Shown here one piece after another: positions 1-9,164 of a stretch of 49,372 nucleotides of DNA. The DNA comes from Tenericutes bacterium ADurb.Bin239. GTDB taxonomy: Bacteria > Bacillota_I > Bacilli_A > RFN20 > CAG-826. The stretch lies in NCBI GenBank assembly GCA_002069815.1, contig MWCB01000010.1:1-49372 (forward strand). Reading direction: 5' to 3'. The notes under the pieces were generated by a model. It searched no databases. It saw only the letters and a list, made by a program, of their open reading frames with translations, and had not been told where the DNA came from. The position numbers and the translations under genes were made by a program. The first letter of the stretch is position 1. Every line of letters starts with the position of its first letter.

Positions 1-23
1 GCCCTTCAAAATGCCCGATAACT

Positions 24-41
24 TATTTTTATATAAAAATA
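24..41. repeat. 18-nt perfect AT-only palindrome upstream of suf operon
   Basis: Bases 24-41 form a perfect inverted repeat made only of A and T, between the window start and sufC. It could be a regulator site, a weak terminator of a gene outside the window, or chance in AT-rich DNA. No clear promoter was identified between it and sufC; a weak -10-like TATATG lies near 86-91. Confidence 0.4.
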
Positions 42-117
42 GAATAGTAAAACAGTTTATTTTTTAGGTGTTTTAAGGTATCTTTTATATGCGAATAGTG
101 GAAAGAGAGTTTTTAAG

Positions 118-930
118 ATGATATTACTAGAAATCAGAGATTTACACGCTACAGTCAACGAGGTTGAAATTTTAAGTGGCGTTAATTTAAAAATTAATAG
201 TGGTGAAGTAGTCGCGCTTCTTGGCCCTAATGGTCATGGGAAGTCAACTTTACTACAAGTAATCATGGGGCACCCTAAATACACCGTTACTAAAGGCAAA
301 ATTATCTATAAAGGGAAAGACCTTTTAAAGATGACCGTTGATGAAAGAGCCCGCGCAGGATTATTCTTAGCGATGCAAAATCCTAGTGAAGTGCCTGGTG
401 TTATGATCAGTGATTTCTTACGCACAGCTATTAATACCAAGCGCGAACGACCAATTAAACCCATTGAACTCTTTCGTGTTATTGATAAAGCTAGCAAAGA
501 AATGCAAATGCCTTATGACTTAGCGTCTCGTAATTTAAATGAAGGATTTTCTGGGGGCGAGAAAAAACGTCATGAAATTTTACAAATGAAATTATTACAA
601 CCTGAATTAGCGATGCTTGATGAAATTGACTCGGGACTTGATGTTGATGGTATTCGCATTGTTTCGCAACAAATAAACGAAGAAAAGAAAGACAAAACAT
701 TTCTCGTTATTAGTCACTACGCTAGGCTTTATGATCTTATCAATCCATCACGCGCTGTTGTTATGATAAATGGTCGAGTGGTAATAGAAGGTGATATGGA
801 ATTAGTGAAACGGATTGATAAAGAAGGTTATGAGTGGATTCAAATTGAGCATAATATCGATATTGAACGTGAAGATAAACGGCCTATTGTTTTAGAAGTT
901 TGTGCTATAAATGAAAGAAGTAAAAAATGA
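118..930 (+). CDS. sufC: Fe-S cluster assembly ATPase SufC
   Basis: SufC is the cytosolic ABC-type ATPase that works with SufB and SufD to build Fe-S clusters. The 270-residue protein has a Walker A motif (GPNGHGKST, about residue 36), a Q-loop region (MQNPSEVPG), the signature FSGGEKKR, a Walker B region ending LDEIDSGLD, and the switch His in VISHY. There are no membrane segments. The ATG at 118 follows a purine-rich GAAAGAGAG. The stop overlaps the sufD start by 4 nt, so the two are translationally coupled. It is the first gene of a sufC-D-S-U-B operon in the order usual for Bacillota. The C-terminal 20 or so residues extend a little beyond the usual 250-260 aa length. Confidence 0.97.
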   Translation: MILLEIRDLHATVNEVEILSGVNLKINSGEVVALLGPNGHGKSTLLQVIMGHPKYTVTKGKIIYKGKDLLKMTVDERARAGLFLAMQNPSEVPGVMISDFLRTAINTKRERPIKPIELFRVIDKASKEMQMPYDLASRNLNEGFSGGEKKRHEILQMKLLQPELAMLDEIDSGLDVDGIRIVSQQINEEKKDKTFLVISHYARLYDLINPSRAVVMINGRVVIEGDMELVKRIDKEGYEWIQIEHNIDIEREDKRPIVLEVCAINERSKK

Positions 931-1760
931 GTGTTTTTAAACAACTAACAATAAATAAAAGCATGGTAGAGGATGGTATCCTTAGTCTTAAAAATAATGA
1001 TGTAACTCATTATGTTTTTGATGAGAAATTGCTACCTTTGAATGTATATAAAATTGTGTTAAAAGCAGCAAAAGACATCGATTTTGTCGTTATTTTACGA
1101 GAAAACAGCACTTTAGTTACATACGAAATTGCTCCATATTCCCGCGGCAAGATTATGTTTGTATGTGAAGAAGAAGACGTTATTGCTAAGCGTGAAATTC
1201 ATTTGTTGGAAGGGGCCGAAATTAACCTTATTATGCCTGATTTTTATAATGGAAGTAGGAAGCTAAATATTGAAACAAAATTACTAGGCAGAAAAGCAAG
1301 GGCAGAGTGGCACCTGGCTACTTATTCACTCAATAAGGATAAGAAAATATTTAATATTTCCTTTAGTCATTATGGTAATGAATCATTCGCTAACATGCAT
1401 AACTACGGAGTTGTGCTTAATGAATCAACACTTATCTTTACGGGCGAGTCCACAATTTATGAAGAAGTAAAGGGAGCGGAAACACATCAAACCGCACGGA
1501 TTATTGTGTTTGATAAAGGCAGTCATGCCCAAGCTGATCCAATTTTGAATATTTATCATAATGATGTAATCGCTGCTAGCCACGCTGCGACTGTCGGGCA
1601 AGTTAATGCTGAACATCTTTATTACTTAAAGTCACGCGGTCTAACCGAGAAAGAAGCAAAACAATTAATTACGAAAGGCTACTTAATGCCAATATTAAAT
1701 TATATTGATGATAAAGTCTTAAAAGAAAATTTTACAACTGCGCTCGAGAGGGTAATATAA
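927..1760 (+). CDS. sufD: Fe-S cluster assembly protein SufD (short form)
   Basis: SufD partners SufB in the SufBC2D scaffold. The 277-residue product matches the family in its C-terminal half: SHAATVGQVNAEHLYYLKSR resembles the conserved SufB/SufD end, with the conserved His in SHAA. It is much shorter than the usual 400-440 residues, lacking most of the N-terminal helical region but keeping what looks like the beta-helix core. The ATG overlaps the end of sufC by 4 nt and the TAA overlaps the sufS ATG. The call relies on the C-terminal motif and operon position. I see no frameshift, so the short length looks genuine. Confidence 0.9.
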   Translation: MSVFKQLTINKSMVEDGILSLKNNDVTHYVFDEKLLPLNVYKIVLKAAKDIDFVVILRENSTLVTYEIAPYSRGKIMFVCEEEDVIAKREIHLLEGAEINLIMPDFYNGSRKLNIETKLLGRKARAEWHLATYSLNKDKKIFNISFSHYGNESFANMHNYGVVLNESTLIFTGESTIYEEVKGAETHQTARIIVFDKGSHAQADPILNIYHNDVIAASHAATVGQVNAEHLYYLKSRGLTEKEAKQLITKGYLMPILNYIDDKVLKENFTTALERVI

Positions 1761-2974
1761 TGTATGATGTTTATAAAATAAGGAAAGATTTTCCCGTTTT
1801 CCTCAATAACAAAACGGTTTATCTCGATAATGCCGCGACAACATATAAACCCCAAGTTGTGATTGATGCGGTCACGGATTATTTATCAAAAGAAACGGCT
1901 AATAGTGGGCGTGGTGATTATCGTGATGCCTATTTAGTCGATAAACGAGTGGATGAAACTAGAATTTTAGTTAAAAAATTTATCAATAGTAAATACGCGG
2001 AAGAAATTGTCTTTACGCAAGGGACAACCGCATCTTTAAATATGATTGCAGTTTGTTATGGCGAAAAGTTTTTAAAAGCGAATGATGAAATACTTATTTC
2101 AATTGCTGAACATTCTTCTAACACGCTCCCATGGGTTGAAGTTGCGCGTAAAACAGGGGCAAAGATCATTTATATGCCACTTACCGAAGATGGATTAATT
2201 ACGCCTAAACTTGTTAAAGAACATATGACAAAGAAAACTAAAATTGTGTCATTAGTTCATGTTAGTAATGTTTTAGGTTACGTAAATGATGTTAAAAAAA
2301 TCGCAAAAGTTGTGCATGATATGGGAGCAATTATCGTTGTTGATGGAGCGCAAAGCGTTCCCCATCTTCCTGTTGATGTCCAAGACATGAATATTGATTT
2401 TCTAGCTTTCAGTGGTCATAAAATGTTAGCGCCTACTGGTATTGGTATTCTTTATGGCAAAAAGCATTTATTAGAAAAAATGGATCCATACCAAATGGGT
2501 GGTGGCATGAATATTAGTTACGACAAAGAAGGCAACTACGAATTATTTAAGGTTCCTCATCGTTTTGAAGCGGGAACACTGAACATCGAAGCGATTTATG
2601 GTCTTCATGCCGCTATCGAATATTTAAATAAAATTGGAATGGATAATATCGCTAAGCACGAACACAAGTTGCGTCGTTACGCGGTTGCAAAACTAAAAGA
2701 AATGGATCATGTCATTTTGTATAATGAAAATGCTGAAACAGGGATTATTACTTTTAATATTAAAGGCGTTTTCTCACAAGATATTGCTACATACTTAAAT
2801 AGTAAAAATGTTGCTGTTCGTAGCGGACAACATTGCGCTAAGTTTATTAAAGAATATATTGGTGAAATAGGAACGGTACGGGCAAGTTTATATTTATACA
2901 CAACTAAAGAAGAAATTGATACGTTTTTAAAAGCGGTCGAAACATCGGAGAATTATTTAGATGCCTACTTTTAA
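1760..2974 (+). CDS. sufS: Cysteine desulfurase SufS
   Basis: PLP-dependent enzyme that removes sulfur from cysteine and carries it as a persulfide for cluster assembly. The 404-residue length is typical. Visible motifs are YLDNAATTYKP near the N-terminus, the AEHSSN segment with the PLP-stacking His, VDGAQSVPH with the PLP-nitrogen Asp, the Schiff-base Lys in SGHKM (about residue 225), and the persulfide Cys in RSGQHCAK (about residue 360). It starts at the ATG sharing its A with the sufD stop. The following sufU overlaps its end by 14 nt, and SufU is the expected sulfur acceptor of this group II desulfurase. Confidence 0.97.
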   Translation: MYDVYKIRKDFPVFLNNKTVYLDNAATTYKPQVVIDAVTDYLSKETANSGRGDYRDAYLVDKRVDETRILVKKFINSKYAEEIVFTQGTTASLNMIAVCYGEKFLKANDEILISIAEHSSNTLPWVEVARKTGAKIIYMPLTEDGLITPKLVKEHMTKKTKIVSLVHVSNVLGYVNDVKKIAKVVHDMGAIIVVDGAQSVPHLPVDVQDMNIDFLAFSGHKMLAPTGIGILYGKKHLLEKMDPYQMGGGMNISYDKEGNYELFKVPHRFEAGTLNIEAIYGLHAAIEYLNKIGMDNIAKHEHKLRRYAVAKLKEMDHVILYNENAETGIITFNIKGVFSQDIATYLNSKNVAVRSGQHCAKFIKEYIGEIGTVRASLYLYTTKEEIDTFLKAVETSENYLDAYF

Positions 2975-3407
2975 TAGTGAGTTAATGCGCGCTACTATCT
3001 TAGCCCATTATGAAAACCCTTATCACAAAGAAACCCCGCAAAATGCGGGTGAATTTATGCAAATATCTCTCAATTCAACAGGCTGTATTGATAATTTCAT
3101 ATTATATTTACAGGTTGAAAACGATAAAGTCGTGACTGGATATTTTGATGGGTATGGCTGTACAATTTCGATTGCTTCAACGTCAATCCTTTTAGAAATG
3201 ATTGAAGGAATGGAGATTAATCAAGTTTTAGAAATTATTGCTGAATATAAGAAAATGCTCAAGAGTGAACCTTATGATAAAGACATTCTCAATGAAGCTA
3301 TTGTGTTTGCAAATACAGTCCGTCAACCAAGTCGTATTCGCTGCGCTACAATTGGGTGGGATGGTGTTGCGGAATTAATTGAAAAACATAAAAAGGAGCG
3401 GAAATAA
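2961..3407 (+). CDS. sufU: Sulfur transfer protein SufU
   Basis: SufU is the zinc-containing sulfurtransferase that accepts persulfide sulfur from SufS in Bacillota. The 148-residue protein carries the three zinc-site Cys in family spacing: TGCIDN (with the conserved Asp two residues later), GYGCTIS, and RIRCATIGW near the C-terminus. The last motif distinguishes SufU from housekeeping IscU. The start overlaps the 3' end of sufS. The downstream sufB begins 1 nt after the stop, within the same operon. Confidence 0.96.
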   Translation: MPTFNSELMRATILAHYENPYHKETPQNAGEFMQISLNSTGCIDNFILYLQVENDKVVTGYFDGYGCTISIASTSILLEMIEGMEINQVLEIIAEYKKMLKSEPYDKDILNEAIVFANTVRQPSRIRCATIGWDGVAELIEKHKKERK

Positions 3408-3408
3408 A

Positions 3409-4809
3409 ATGGCAAGTGTTGATGACTTAAAGTTTGGTAATTACGCATATGGCTTTGCTGATGAACAAACTTCGATTGCTAGTACTGGTATCGGTATTAA
3501 CGAAGATGTCGTTCGTCAAATATCCGCTTTTAAAAATGAACCTGAATGGATGCTTGAATTTCGTCTTAAATCTTTGCAAGCATTTGAATTAATGAAAAAT
3601 CCAAGATTTGGACCAGATTTATCTAATATTGACTTTGATACTTACACTTACTTTAATCGTGTTGTGCAAGGTGAAGCTCGCAGTTGGGATGATGTCCCTG
3701 ACACAATTAAAGAAACGTTTGAAAAACTAGGGATTCCCGAAGCGGAACGTAAATTCTTAGCGGGTGTTGCCACTCAATATGATTCCGAAGTCGTTTATTC
3801 TAGTATGATCAATGAGTTTAAAGATAAAGGCGTCATCTTTTTATCAACTGATGAAGCGTTAAAACTTTATCCTGAACTATTTAAAAAGTATTTTAACACT
3901 GTTGTAAAGCACACTGATAACAAATATACAGCCCTAAATGGTGCCGTCTGGAGTGGTGGCTCCTTTATTTATGTTCCAAAAGGGGTACAACTAGATCGTC
4001 CACTCCAAAGTTACTTTCGGCTTAATGCCGCTAAGATGGGGCAATTTGAAAGAACGCTTATTATTGTTGATGAAGGAGCAATGGTACATTATGTTGAAGG
4101 CTGTACCGCTCCAATTTATAATGAAGATTCATTGCACGCTGCTGTTGTTGAAATTATTGTTCATAAAGAGGCGAAATGTCGCTATACTACTATTCAAAAC
4201 TGGTCAAATAATATTATTAATCTAGTTACTAAACGGGCTGATGTTTATGAAAATGGCCAAATGGAATGGATTGATGGCAATATTGGCAGTTCGCTTAATA
4301 TGAAATATCCAGCTTGTATTTTACGAGGTGAAGGGGCGCGCGGTACTACCATTTCGATTGCCGTGGCTGGTAAGGGACAGTATCAAGATGCTGGTGCACG
4401 AATGATTCATTTAGCGCCTAACACTTCGAGTACTATTATTTCTAAATCAGTTGTTCATAGTGGGGGAGTTGCTAATTATCGCGGACTAGTTCGCCATACG
4501 AAAGATGCGCTAAACTCGCAAACCCACATTGAGTGTGACACTTTAATATTAGATGGTATTTCAAAAAGTGACACCATTCCCACCAATGAAATGCATAACA
4601 ATGAATCATTTATTGAACATGAAGCAACCGTTAGTAAAATTAGTGAAGAACAATTATTTTACTTAATGAGTCGGGGATTAAATGAAGAAGATGCGACCCA
4701 AATGATTATTATGGGTTTCATCGAACCATTTTCACGTGAATTACCGATGGAATATGCCGTCGAATTAAATCGTCTAATTAAGTTAGACATGGAAGGTTCA
4801 CTTGGTTAA
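3409..4809 (+). CDS. sufB: Fe-S cluster scaffold SufB
   Basis: SufB is the main scaffold on which the cluster is built in the SufBC2D complex. The 466-residue protein shows the family landmarks: [12 protein letters not shown] in the N-terminal third, the beta-helix core, an ECDTL segment with a conserved Cys, and [20 protein letters not shown] near the C-terminus with the conserved His. I chose the ATG at 3409 because AAGGAG sits about 12 nt upstream (3394-3399) and the family start is close to this residue; an in-frame alternative 30 nt upstream lies inside sufU. The stop TAA shares a base with the mnmG ATG, so the suf operon continues directly into mnmG. Confidence 0.97.
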   Translation: MASVDDLKFGNYAYGFADEQTSIASTGIGINEDVVRQISAFKNEPEWMLEFRLKSLQAFELMKNPRFGPDLSNIDFDTYTYFNRVVQGEARSWDDVPDTIKETFEKLGIPEAERKFLAGVATQYDSEVVYSSMINEFKDKGVIFLSTDEALKLYPELFKKYFNTVVKHTDNKYTALNGAVWSGGSFIYVPKGVQLDRPLQSYFRLNAAKMGQFERTLIIVDEGAMVHYVEGCTAPIYNEDSLHAAVVEIIVHKEAKCRYTTIQNWSNNIINLVTKRADVYENGQMEWIDGNIGSSLNMKYPACILRGEGARGTTISIAVAGKGQYQDAGARMIHLAPNTSSTIISKSVVHSGGVANYRGLVRHTKDALNSQTHIECDTLILDGISKSDTIPTNEMHNNESFIEHEATVSKISEEQLFYLMSRGLNEEDATQMIIMGFIEPFSRELPMEYAVELNRLIKLDMEGSLG

Positions 4810-6692
4810 TGACTTATTCCTATGACCTTATTGTTGTCGGCGGGGGCCACGCGGGGATTGAAGCAGCACTCGCTAGTGCCCATATGGGAAAAAAGACCCT
4901 GCTTTTAACGCTGGACATTAAAAAAATCGCTAATATGCCATGTAACCCAAATATTGGGGGTAGTGCAAAAGGGATTGTAGTTCGTGAGATTGATGCTTTA
5001 GGAGGTATGATGGGCATTTTTGCTGATCATGACCCACTCCAAATTAAGATATTAAATACGGGTAAAGGCCCTGGCGTTCGCTGTTTGAGAGCCCAAGAAG
5101 ACAAAATCGGATATCCGCGTTATGTCCAAAGTGTAGTACTAAACACGCCTAATCTAACAGTGAAAGAAGCGATGGTTGTTTCGCTTGTTCATGATGATAA
5201 AAAAGTTTATGGTGTTCGTTTAGAAAACGGAGAAGAAATCTTAGCAAAAATCACCATTTTAACAACCGGAACATACATGGAATCAACAATTTTAGTTGGT
5301 CACACTGTTAAAGAGATTGGTCCAGAAGGAGATCGTTCCTCGAAGGGGTTATCGCCTTATTTAGCAAAAATGGGACTTAAAATATTTCGTCTAAAAACAG
5401 GGACGCCGGCTCGTTTACAAAGAGATTCGATCGATTATAGCGTGATGGAAGAAGAACCAGGAATGGAAGGTTATCTAAACTTTTCATATATGAGTGATCG
5501 TTATCATAAGCTTGACGAACAAGTATTATGCCACTTACTTTACACTACTCCAAAAACGCATGCGATTATTAATAAACATTTAGGTGATTCGGCAATGTAT
5601 AGTGGTTTTGTTAAAGGAACAGGCGCTCGATATTGTCCAAGTATCGAAGATAAGATAGTACGTTTTAGTGATAAAGAACGACATCAGCTATTTATTGAAC
5701 CAGAATCGCGTTACACGGATTCAATGTATTTACAAGGTTTAAGTACGTCAATGCCAGTTCATGTACAAGAAAAAATGATTCGTAGTCTCAAAGGCTTAGA
5801 AAACGTTGTTATTTTGAAATATGGTTATGCGATTGAATATGATGCAATTGATCCGCTTGAACTTAAACCCACGCTTGAGTTAAAAAAATGGGAAAACTTA
5901 TATTGCGCTGGTCAAATTATTGGCACGAGCGGGTATGAAGAAGCAGCGGGCCTTGGTCTTATAGCAGGTATCAACGCTGTTTTAAAATTAGATAACAAAG
6001 ACCCATTAATTTTAAAAAGAGATGAGGCTTATATTGGGGTAATGATTGATGATTTAGTAACAAAAGGGACTGAAGAACCTTACCGTTTACTTTCAAGTCG
6101 ATCAGAATATCGGTTGTTGTTAAGACACGACAACGCTGATGCGCGCCTTACGGAGATTGGTCGGAAAGTTGGATTAGTGAAAGATGATCGATGGGAGAGA
6201 TACATTAAAAGTCAAAAAGCAATCGCCGCTGCTAAAGCAATTCTTGAATCAACGCAAGTTGGCGCTAAAACGCCTATTGTTGAGTATTTAGAGAGCGTTG
6301 GTTATCCTAATTACAATGGCGGCTTAACAGTTGCTGAACTCATTAAAAGACCACACGTCACACTAGAGGATTTATTACCTCTTTTATCACCCTTAGCTCT
6401 TGAAGGTCTCGACTACAATGATTTCTTTCAACTTGAAACTGATATAAAATATGAGGGATATATTAATAAGCAACGACAGGAAGCTAAACGTTTAAAGAAG
6501 CTTGAAGAGGTTAAAATTCCAACGTCTATCACCTATGAAAATTTAGATGGCTTACGAATTGAAGCGCGTCAACGGCTCGCTAAAGTAAAACCACTTACCA
6601 TTGGCCAGGCTAAACGTATTAGCGGTGTAAATCCCAACGATATTATTATATTAATGACATATTTAAGGAGGTATAGTGAAAATGAAAAATAA
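4809..6692 (+). CDS. mnmG: tRNA uridine-5-carboxymethylaminomethyl modification enzyme MnmG
   Basis: MnmG (GidA) with MnmE modifies U34 of tRNAs using FAD, NADH and a folate one-carbon donor. The 627-residue length is standard. An N-terminal dinucleotide-binding motif (VGGGHAGIEAALA), the CNPNIGGSAKG segment, a second conserved GTSGYEEAAGLGL region and the C-terminal helical domain (SSRSEYRLLLRHDNAD) are clear. MnmE is not in the window. The start is fused to the sufB stop as TAATG, and rsmG overlaps the end. mnmG-rsmG-parA-parB is a conserved block commonly near the chromosome origin. Confidence 0.98.
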   Translation: MTYSYDLIVVGGGHAGIEAALASAHMGKKTLLLTLDIKKIANMPCNPNIGGSAKGIVVREIDALGGMMGIFADHDPLQIKILNTGKGPGVRCLRAQEDKIGYPRYVQSVVLNTPNLTVKEAMVVSLVHDDKKVYGVRLENGEEILAKITILTTGTYMESTILVGHTVKEIGPEGDRSSKGLSPYLAKMGLKIFRLKTGTPARLQRDSIDYSVMEEEPGMEGYLNFSYMSDRYHKLDEQVLCHLLYTTPKTHAIINKHLGDSAMYSGFVKGTGARYCPSIEDKIVRFSDKERHQLFIEPESRYTDSMYLQGLSTSMPVHVQEKMIRSLKGLENVVILKYGYAIEYDAIDPLELKPTLELKKWENLYCAGQIIGTSGYEEAAGLGLIAGINAVLKLDNKDPLILKRDEAYIGVMIDDLVTKGTEEPYRLLSSRSEYRLLLRHDNADARLTEIGRKVGLVKDDRWERYIKSQKAIAAAKAILESTQVGAKTPIVEYLESVGYPNYNGGLTVAELIKRPHVTLEDLLPLLSPLALEGLDYNDFFQLETDIKYEGYINKQRQEAKRLKKLEEVKIPTSITYENLDGLRIEARQRLAKVKPLTIGQAKRISGVNPNDIIILMTYLRRYSENEK

Positions 6693-7383
6693 CCCCTTTT
6701 TGCAGTACTTAGATGATCATTTTGTTGATGACGCTAAACATTTAAAGGAACAATTTAATAAATATGCTGCCCTTATTGAAGAACATAATAAAGTGCAAAA
6801 TTTAACAGCTTTAGATCCAAGTGAATATGATGAAAAGCATTTCTTAGATTGTTTATTACTTAACGAAACTTATCCCTTCCGTAATGAAACCCTTTTAGAT
6901 ATTGGAAGCGGAGCAGGATTTCCTGGATTAGTGCTCGCTATTGTTTATCCAAAACTTAAAGTAACACTACTTGAACCTATGCGTAAGCGTTGCAGTTTTC
7001 TTAATACCGTCATTAAAGAACTAGAACTCACTAATGTTGAAGTCATTAATAAACGAGCCGAAGATTATGTCGTAGAAAAACGCGGGGAGTTTGATTTAGT
7101 GACAAGTAGAGCTGTTTCGTCATTAAGTATTATGCTTGAACTTAGTGTTCCATTTTTAAATATTAACGGTAGTGCTTTGATGATGAAAGGACGCAATTAT
7201 AATGCGGAATTAGCGGATGCGGAAAATGCAATTTACTTACTCAAGGTTGAAGTTGGTAAAACCGATATGCATTTCTTACCAAGTGATGGTAGTATGCGAG
7301 TTAATGCGCGTTTTATCAAAAAAGGGAGTACCCCGAAAAAATATCCCCGTCCATTCGCACAAATTAAGAAGAATCCACTTTAA
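6682..7383 (+). CDS. rsmG: 16S rRNA (guanine527-N7)-methyltransferase RsmG
   Basis: RsmG (GidB) methylates G527 of 16S rRNA with S-adenosylmethionine. The protein of about 233 residues has the SAM-binding motif LLDIGSGAGFPGLVLA (about residue 70) and the family's VTSRAVSSL segment. A strong AAGGAGG lies at 6665-6671. Two starts are possible: GTG at 6676 (4 nt from the SD) and ATG at 6682 (10 nt). I prefer the ATG; the difference is two residues. It overlaps the mnmG 3' end, and a separate promoter for parA follows its stop. Confidence 0.96.
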   Translation: MKNNPFLQYLDDHFVDDAKHLKEQFNKYAALIEEHNKVQNLTALDPSEYDEKHFLDCLLLNETYPFRNETLLDIGSGAGFPGLVLAIVYPKLKVTLLEPMRKRCSFLNTVIKELELTNVEVINKRAEDYVVEKRGEFDLVTSRAVSSLSIMLELSVPFLNINGSALMMKGRNYNAELADAENAIYLLKVEVGKTDMHFLPSDGSMRVNARFIKKGSTPKKYPRPFAQIKKNPL

Positions 7384-7391
7384 TGTATATT

Positions 7392-7400
7392 TGTTATACT
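7392..7400 (+). promoter_or_regulatory. Extended -10 promoter for parA
   Basis: TGTTATACT at 7392-7400 is an extended -10 box. Transcription would start near 7407, about 10 nt before the parA ATG, leaving an AAGGA ribosome site in a very short leader. No good -35 is seen. Confidence 0.55.
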
Positions 7401-7416
7401 TATTACAAGGAATAGT

Positions 7417-8196
7417 ATGTCTAAAATTATTGCTATCGCCAATCAGAAGGGCGGAGTTGGGAAAACAACCACCGCCATTAATTTAAGTGCCTCTTTTGCT
7501 CATTTTGGGCGCAAGGTTCTTTTAATTGATATGGATCCGCAAGGTAATAGTAGTCGCGGTTTAGGTTTAGACCCCGCCACTATTAAAAATACCATTTACC
7601 ATACCTTTTTCAAAGGTATAAATATTAACAAAGTGATTTATCGCTCACCTCTTAAAAATTTAGATATTATTGGCGCTAATCTTTTGTTAGCGAGAACCGA
7701 TGTTGAAATTAGTTCAATACCCCAGCATCCTTTTACGGTACTCCAAACTAAAATGAAAGAAATTGAAAAGCGCTATGATTATGTTTTCATCGATTGTCCC
7801 CCCTCATTAGGGCTTTTAAGCACTAATGCACTTGTCGCCGCTGATAGTGTAATTATCCCAGTACAATGTGAATATTTTGCACTAGAAGCCGTGGCTCAAG
7901 TCCTTGCTACGATTAAACAAGTTCAAACTTCACATAACTCCGAACTTAAGATTGAAGGCTTTTTACTTACAATGTATGATGAAAGAACAAGACTTGGAAT
8001 TGAAATTAGTCAACAAATTCGGGGCTTATTCAAGGAGTCAACGTTCATGACCCCAATTCCGCGCAATGTTGCTTTGGCAGAAGCTAGTGCGCGTAGTTTA
8101 CCGACTATTTTATTTAAACCTACTTCTAAAGGTTCACTTGCGTATTTAAATGTTGCGAAGGAGATTATCGAAAATGAAGAAAGATTCGAAGAATAA
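7417..8196 (+). CDS. parA: Chromosome partitioning ATPase ParA (Soj)
   Basis: ParA/Soj is a deviant Walker A ATPase that acts with ParB in origin segregation and initiation control. The 259-residue protein starts [20 protein letters not shown], the classic deviant Walker A with the signature Lys, followed by [11 protein letters not shown] (switch I) and [10 protein letters not shown] (Walker B). Length and motif order are standard for the chromosomal form. AAGGA lies just upstream of the ATG. parB begins inside its 3' end (23-nt overlap). Adjacency to mnmG-rsmG supports the chromosomal rather than plasmid type. Confidence 0.97.
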   Translation: MSKIIAIANQKGGVGKTTTAINLSASFAHFGRKVLLIDMDPQGNSSRGLGLDPATIKNTIYHTFFKGININKVIYRSPLKNLDIIGANLLLARTDVEISSIPQHPFTVLQTKMKEIEKRYDYVFIDCPPSLGLLSTNALVAADSVIIPVQCEYFALEAVAQVLATIKQVQTSHNSELKIEGFLLTMYDERTRLGIEISQQIRGLFKESTFMTPIPRNVALAEASARSLPTILFKPTSKGSLAYLNVAKEIIENEERFEE

Positions 8197-8980
8197 TATA
8201 CTTAAACAACAACTTTCTGATTTAATTTCCAAGTATTCACAAACGAACGTTTTAGAAGAACTTGCCAAGGCTCATACGAATCGTCCGATTCAAATGTTAC
8301 CAATTGATCTTGTCACAGATAATAATTTTGTAAAAAAGATTACTCTTTCCCGCAAAAAAATAGCACGTTTTGTTGAAAATTATCAACGGAATATTTTACT
8401 TGAGCCACTGGTGGTTAGAGCGCGTGGGGATAAGTATGAAGTTATTATTGGTCGCCGCCGATTAGCCGCTGCTCGACTAGCGGGCATCACCGAAATTCCA
8501 GTCATCGTTATGAATTACAATGACGAAGAGACATTATTAATTCTATTAGCGAAAGCTCGCGATGCCCATGGCACGAACGTGCTTGAATTAGCGTACATCT
8601 TCAGTGTTTTATCGGCAAAATATGATTATTCTCACCAATCTCTCGCTGATTTAACATTTAGAAGTCGCTCGCAAGTAACTAATATTTTACGTTTATTAAA
8701 ACTTGATCCTGAAGTTGTTAAAGCGCTTAATAATGAACAGATTACCTTTGGTCATGCACGTGCTTTAGTGCCTTTTGATCGTGAAAAAAGTTTAGAATAT
8801 TTAGAATTAATTCGGGTTAATAATCTGTCAGTTCGCGAATTAGAAACATTAATTAAAACACCAAACAAAGCTAGTTACAATGACAAAGAGTACTTGATTA
8901 TTCAAATGAAAAACAAACTCACGATTGTTTTTAATAGTGAAGAAGAAGCAAAGACTTTTAAGGACAAGCACTTTAAATAA
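8174..8980 (+). CDS. parB: ParB/Spo0J-family DNA-binding protein, divergent
   Basis: Centromere-binding partner of ParA. About 268 residues: an N-terminal ParB/sulfiredoxin-like domain (around residues 40-120), an HTH core ([20 protein letters not shown]), a GHARAL segment and a short C-terminal domain. I chose ATG 8174 because AAGGAG lies 10 nt upstream, inside parA. It is unusual in its nucleotide-binding boxes: Box I reads IGRRRLAAA instead of GERR(W/F)RAA, and the ENxQR Box II is replaced by [10 protein letters not shown]. The residues that contact CTP in known ParB proteins therefore appear lost. A Noc-like relative is possible, but adjacency to parA favours ParB. Confidence 0.88.
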   Translation: MKKDSKNNILKQQLSDLISKYSQTNVLEELAKAHTNRPIQMLPIDLVTDNNFVKKITLSRKKIARFVENYQRNILLEPLVVRARGDKYEVIIGRRRLAAARLAGITEIPVIVMNYNDEETLLILLAKARDAHGTNVLELAYIFSVLSAKYDYSHQSLADLTFRSRSQVTNILRLLKLDPEVVKALNNEQITFGHARALVPFDREKSLEYLELIRVNNLSVRELETLIKTPNKASYNDKEYLIIQMKNKLTIVFNSEEEAKTFKDKHFK

Positions 8981-8989
8981 TCGTATACC

Positions 8990-9018
8990 TTGAATTTTTT
9001 AGTAATTATTACTACAAT
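8990..9018 (+). promoter_or_regulatory. Sigma-A-type promoter of the FMN riboswitch/ribU transcript
   Basis: TTGAAT (8990-8995), 17-nt spacer, TACAAT (9013-9018). The predicted start near 9025 coincides with the first base of the riboswitch aptamer, which supports the call. Confidence 0.8.
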
Positions 9019-9024
9019 GACATT

Positions 9025-9127
9025 ACTTCAGGGCGGGGTGTAAGTCCCCACCGGCGGTATACCCCGCGAGCGCAAGCTGAACTAGTGAAATTCTAGTGGC
9101 GACAGTAATAGTCTGGATGGAAGAAGT
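9025..9127 (+). ncRNA. FMN riboswitch (RFN element)
   Basis: The conserved RFN core is evident: ACTTCAGGGCGGGGTG, AGTCCCCACCGGCGGTA, CCCCGCGAGCGC, a variable helix (ACTAG...CTAGT) and the closing GTCTGGATGGAAGAAGT that pairs with the first helix. This aptamer binds flavin mononucleotide and usually represses riboflavin synthesis or uptake genes. Here it precedes ribU, the riboflavin transporter subunit, which fits exactly. The expression platform is a terminator hairpin just downstream. Confidence 0.96.
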
Positions 9128-9138
9128 TATTTATTTTT

Positions 9139-9164
9139 GGCCCTGATTGAAAGGGGCCTTTTTT
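9139..9164 (+). terminator. Riboswitch expression-platform terminator, overlapping the ribU ribosome site
   Basis: GGCCCT (9139-9144) pairs with GGGGCC (9153-9158), followed by six T (9159-9164) and at once by the ribU ATG. AAGGGG (9151-9156), the likely ribosome site, lies in the loop end and 3' arm, so the same hairpin could both terminate transcription and hide the ribosome site. Confidence 0.85.

Noticed and set aside
1..21. Possible 3' end of an upstream gene (frame 1 reads ALQNAR then TAA)
   Set aside because: Only six codons are visible, so coding cannot be supported.
7217..7486. Plus-strand open frame spanning the rsmG end and parA start
   Set aside because: It overlaps two strongly supported genes in another frame and crosses the parA promoter.
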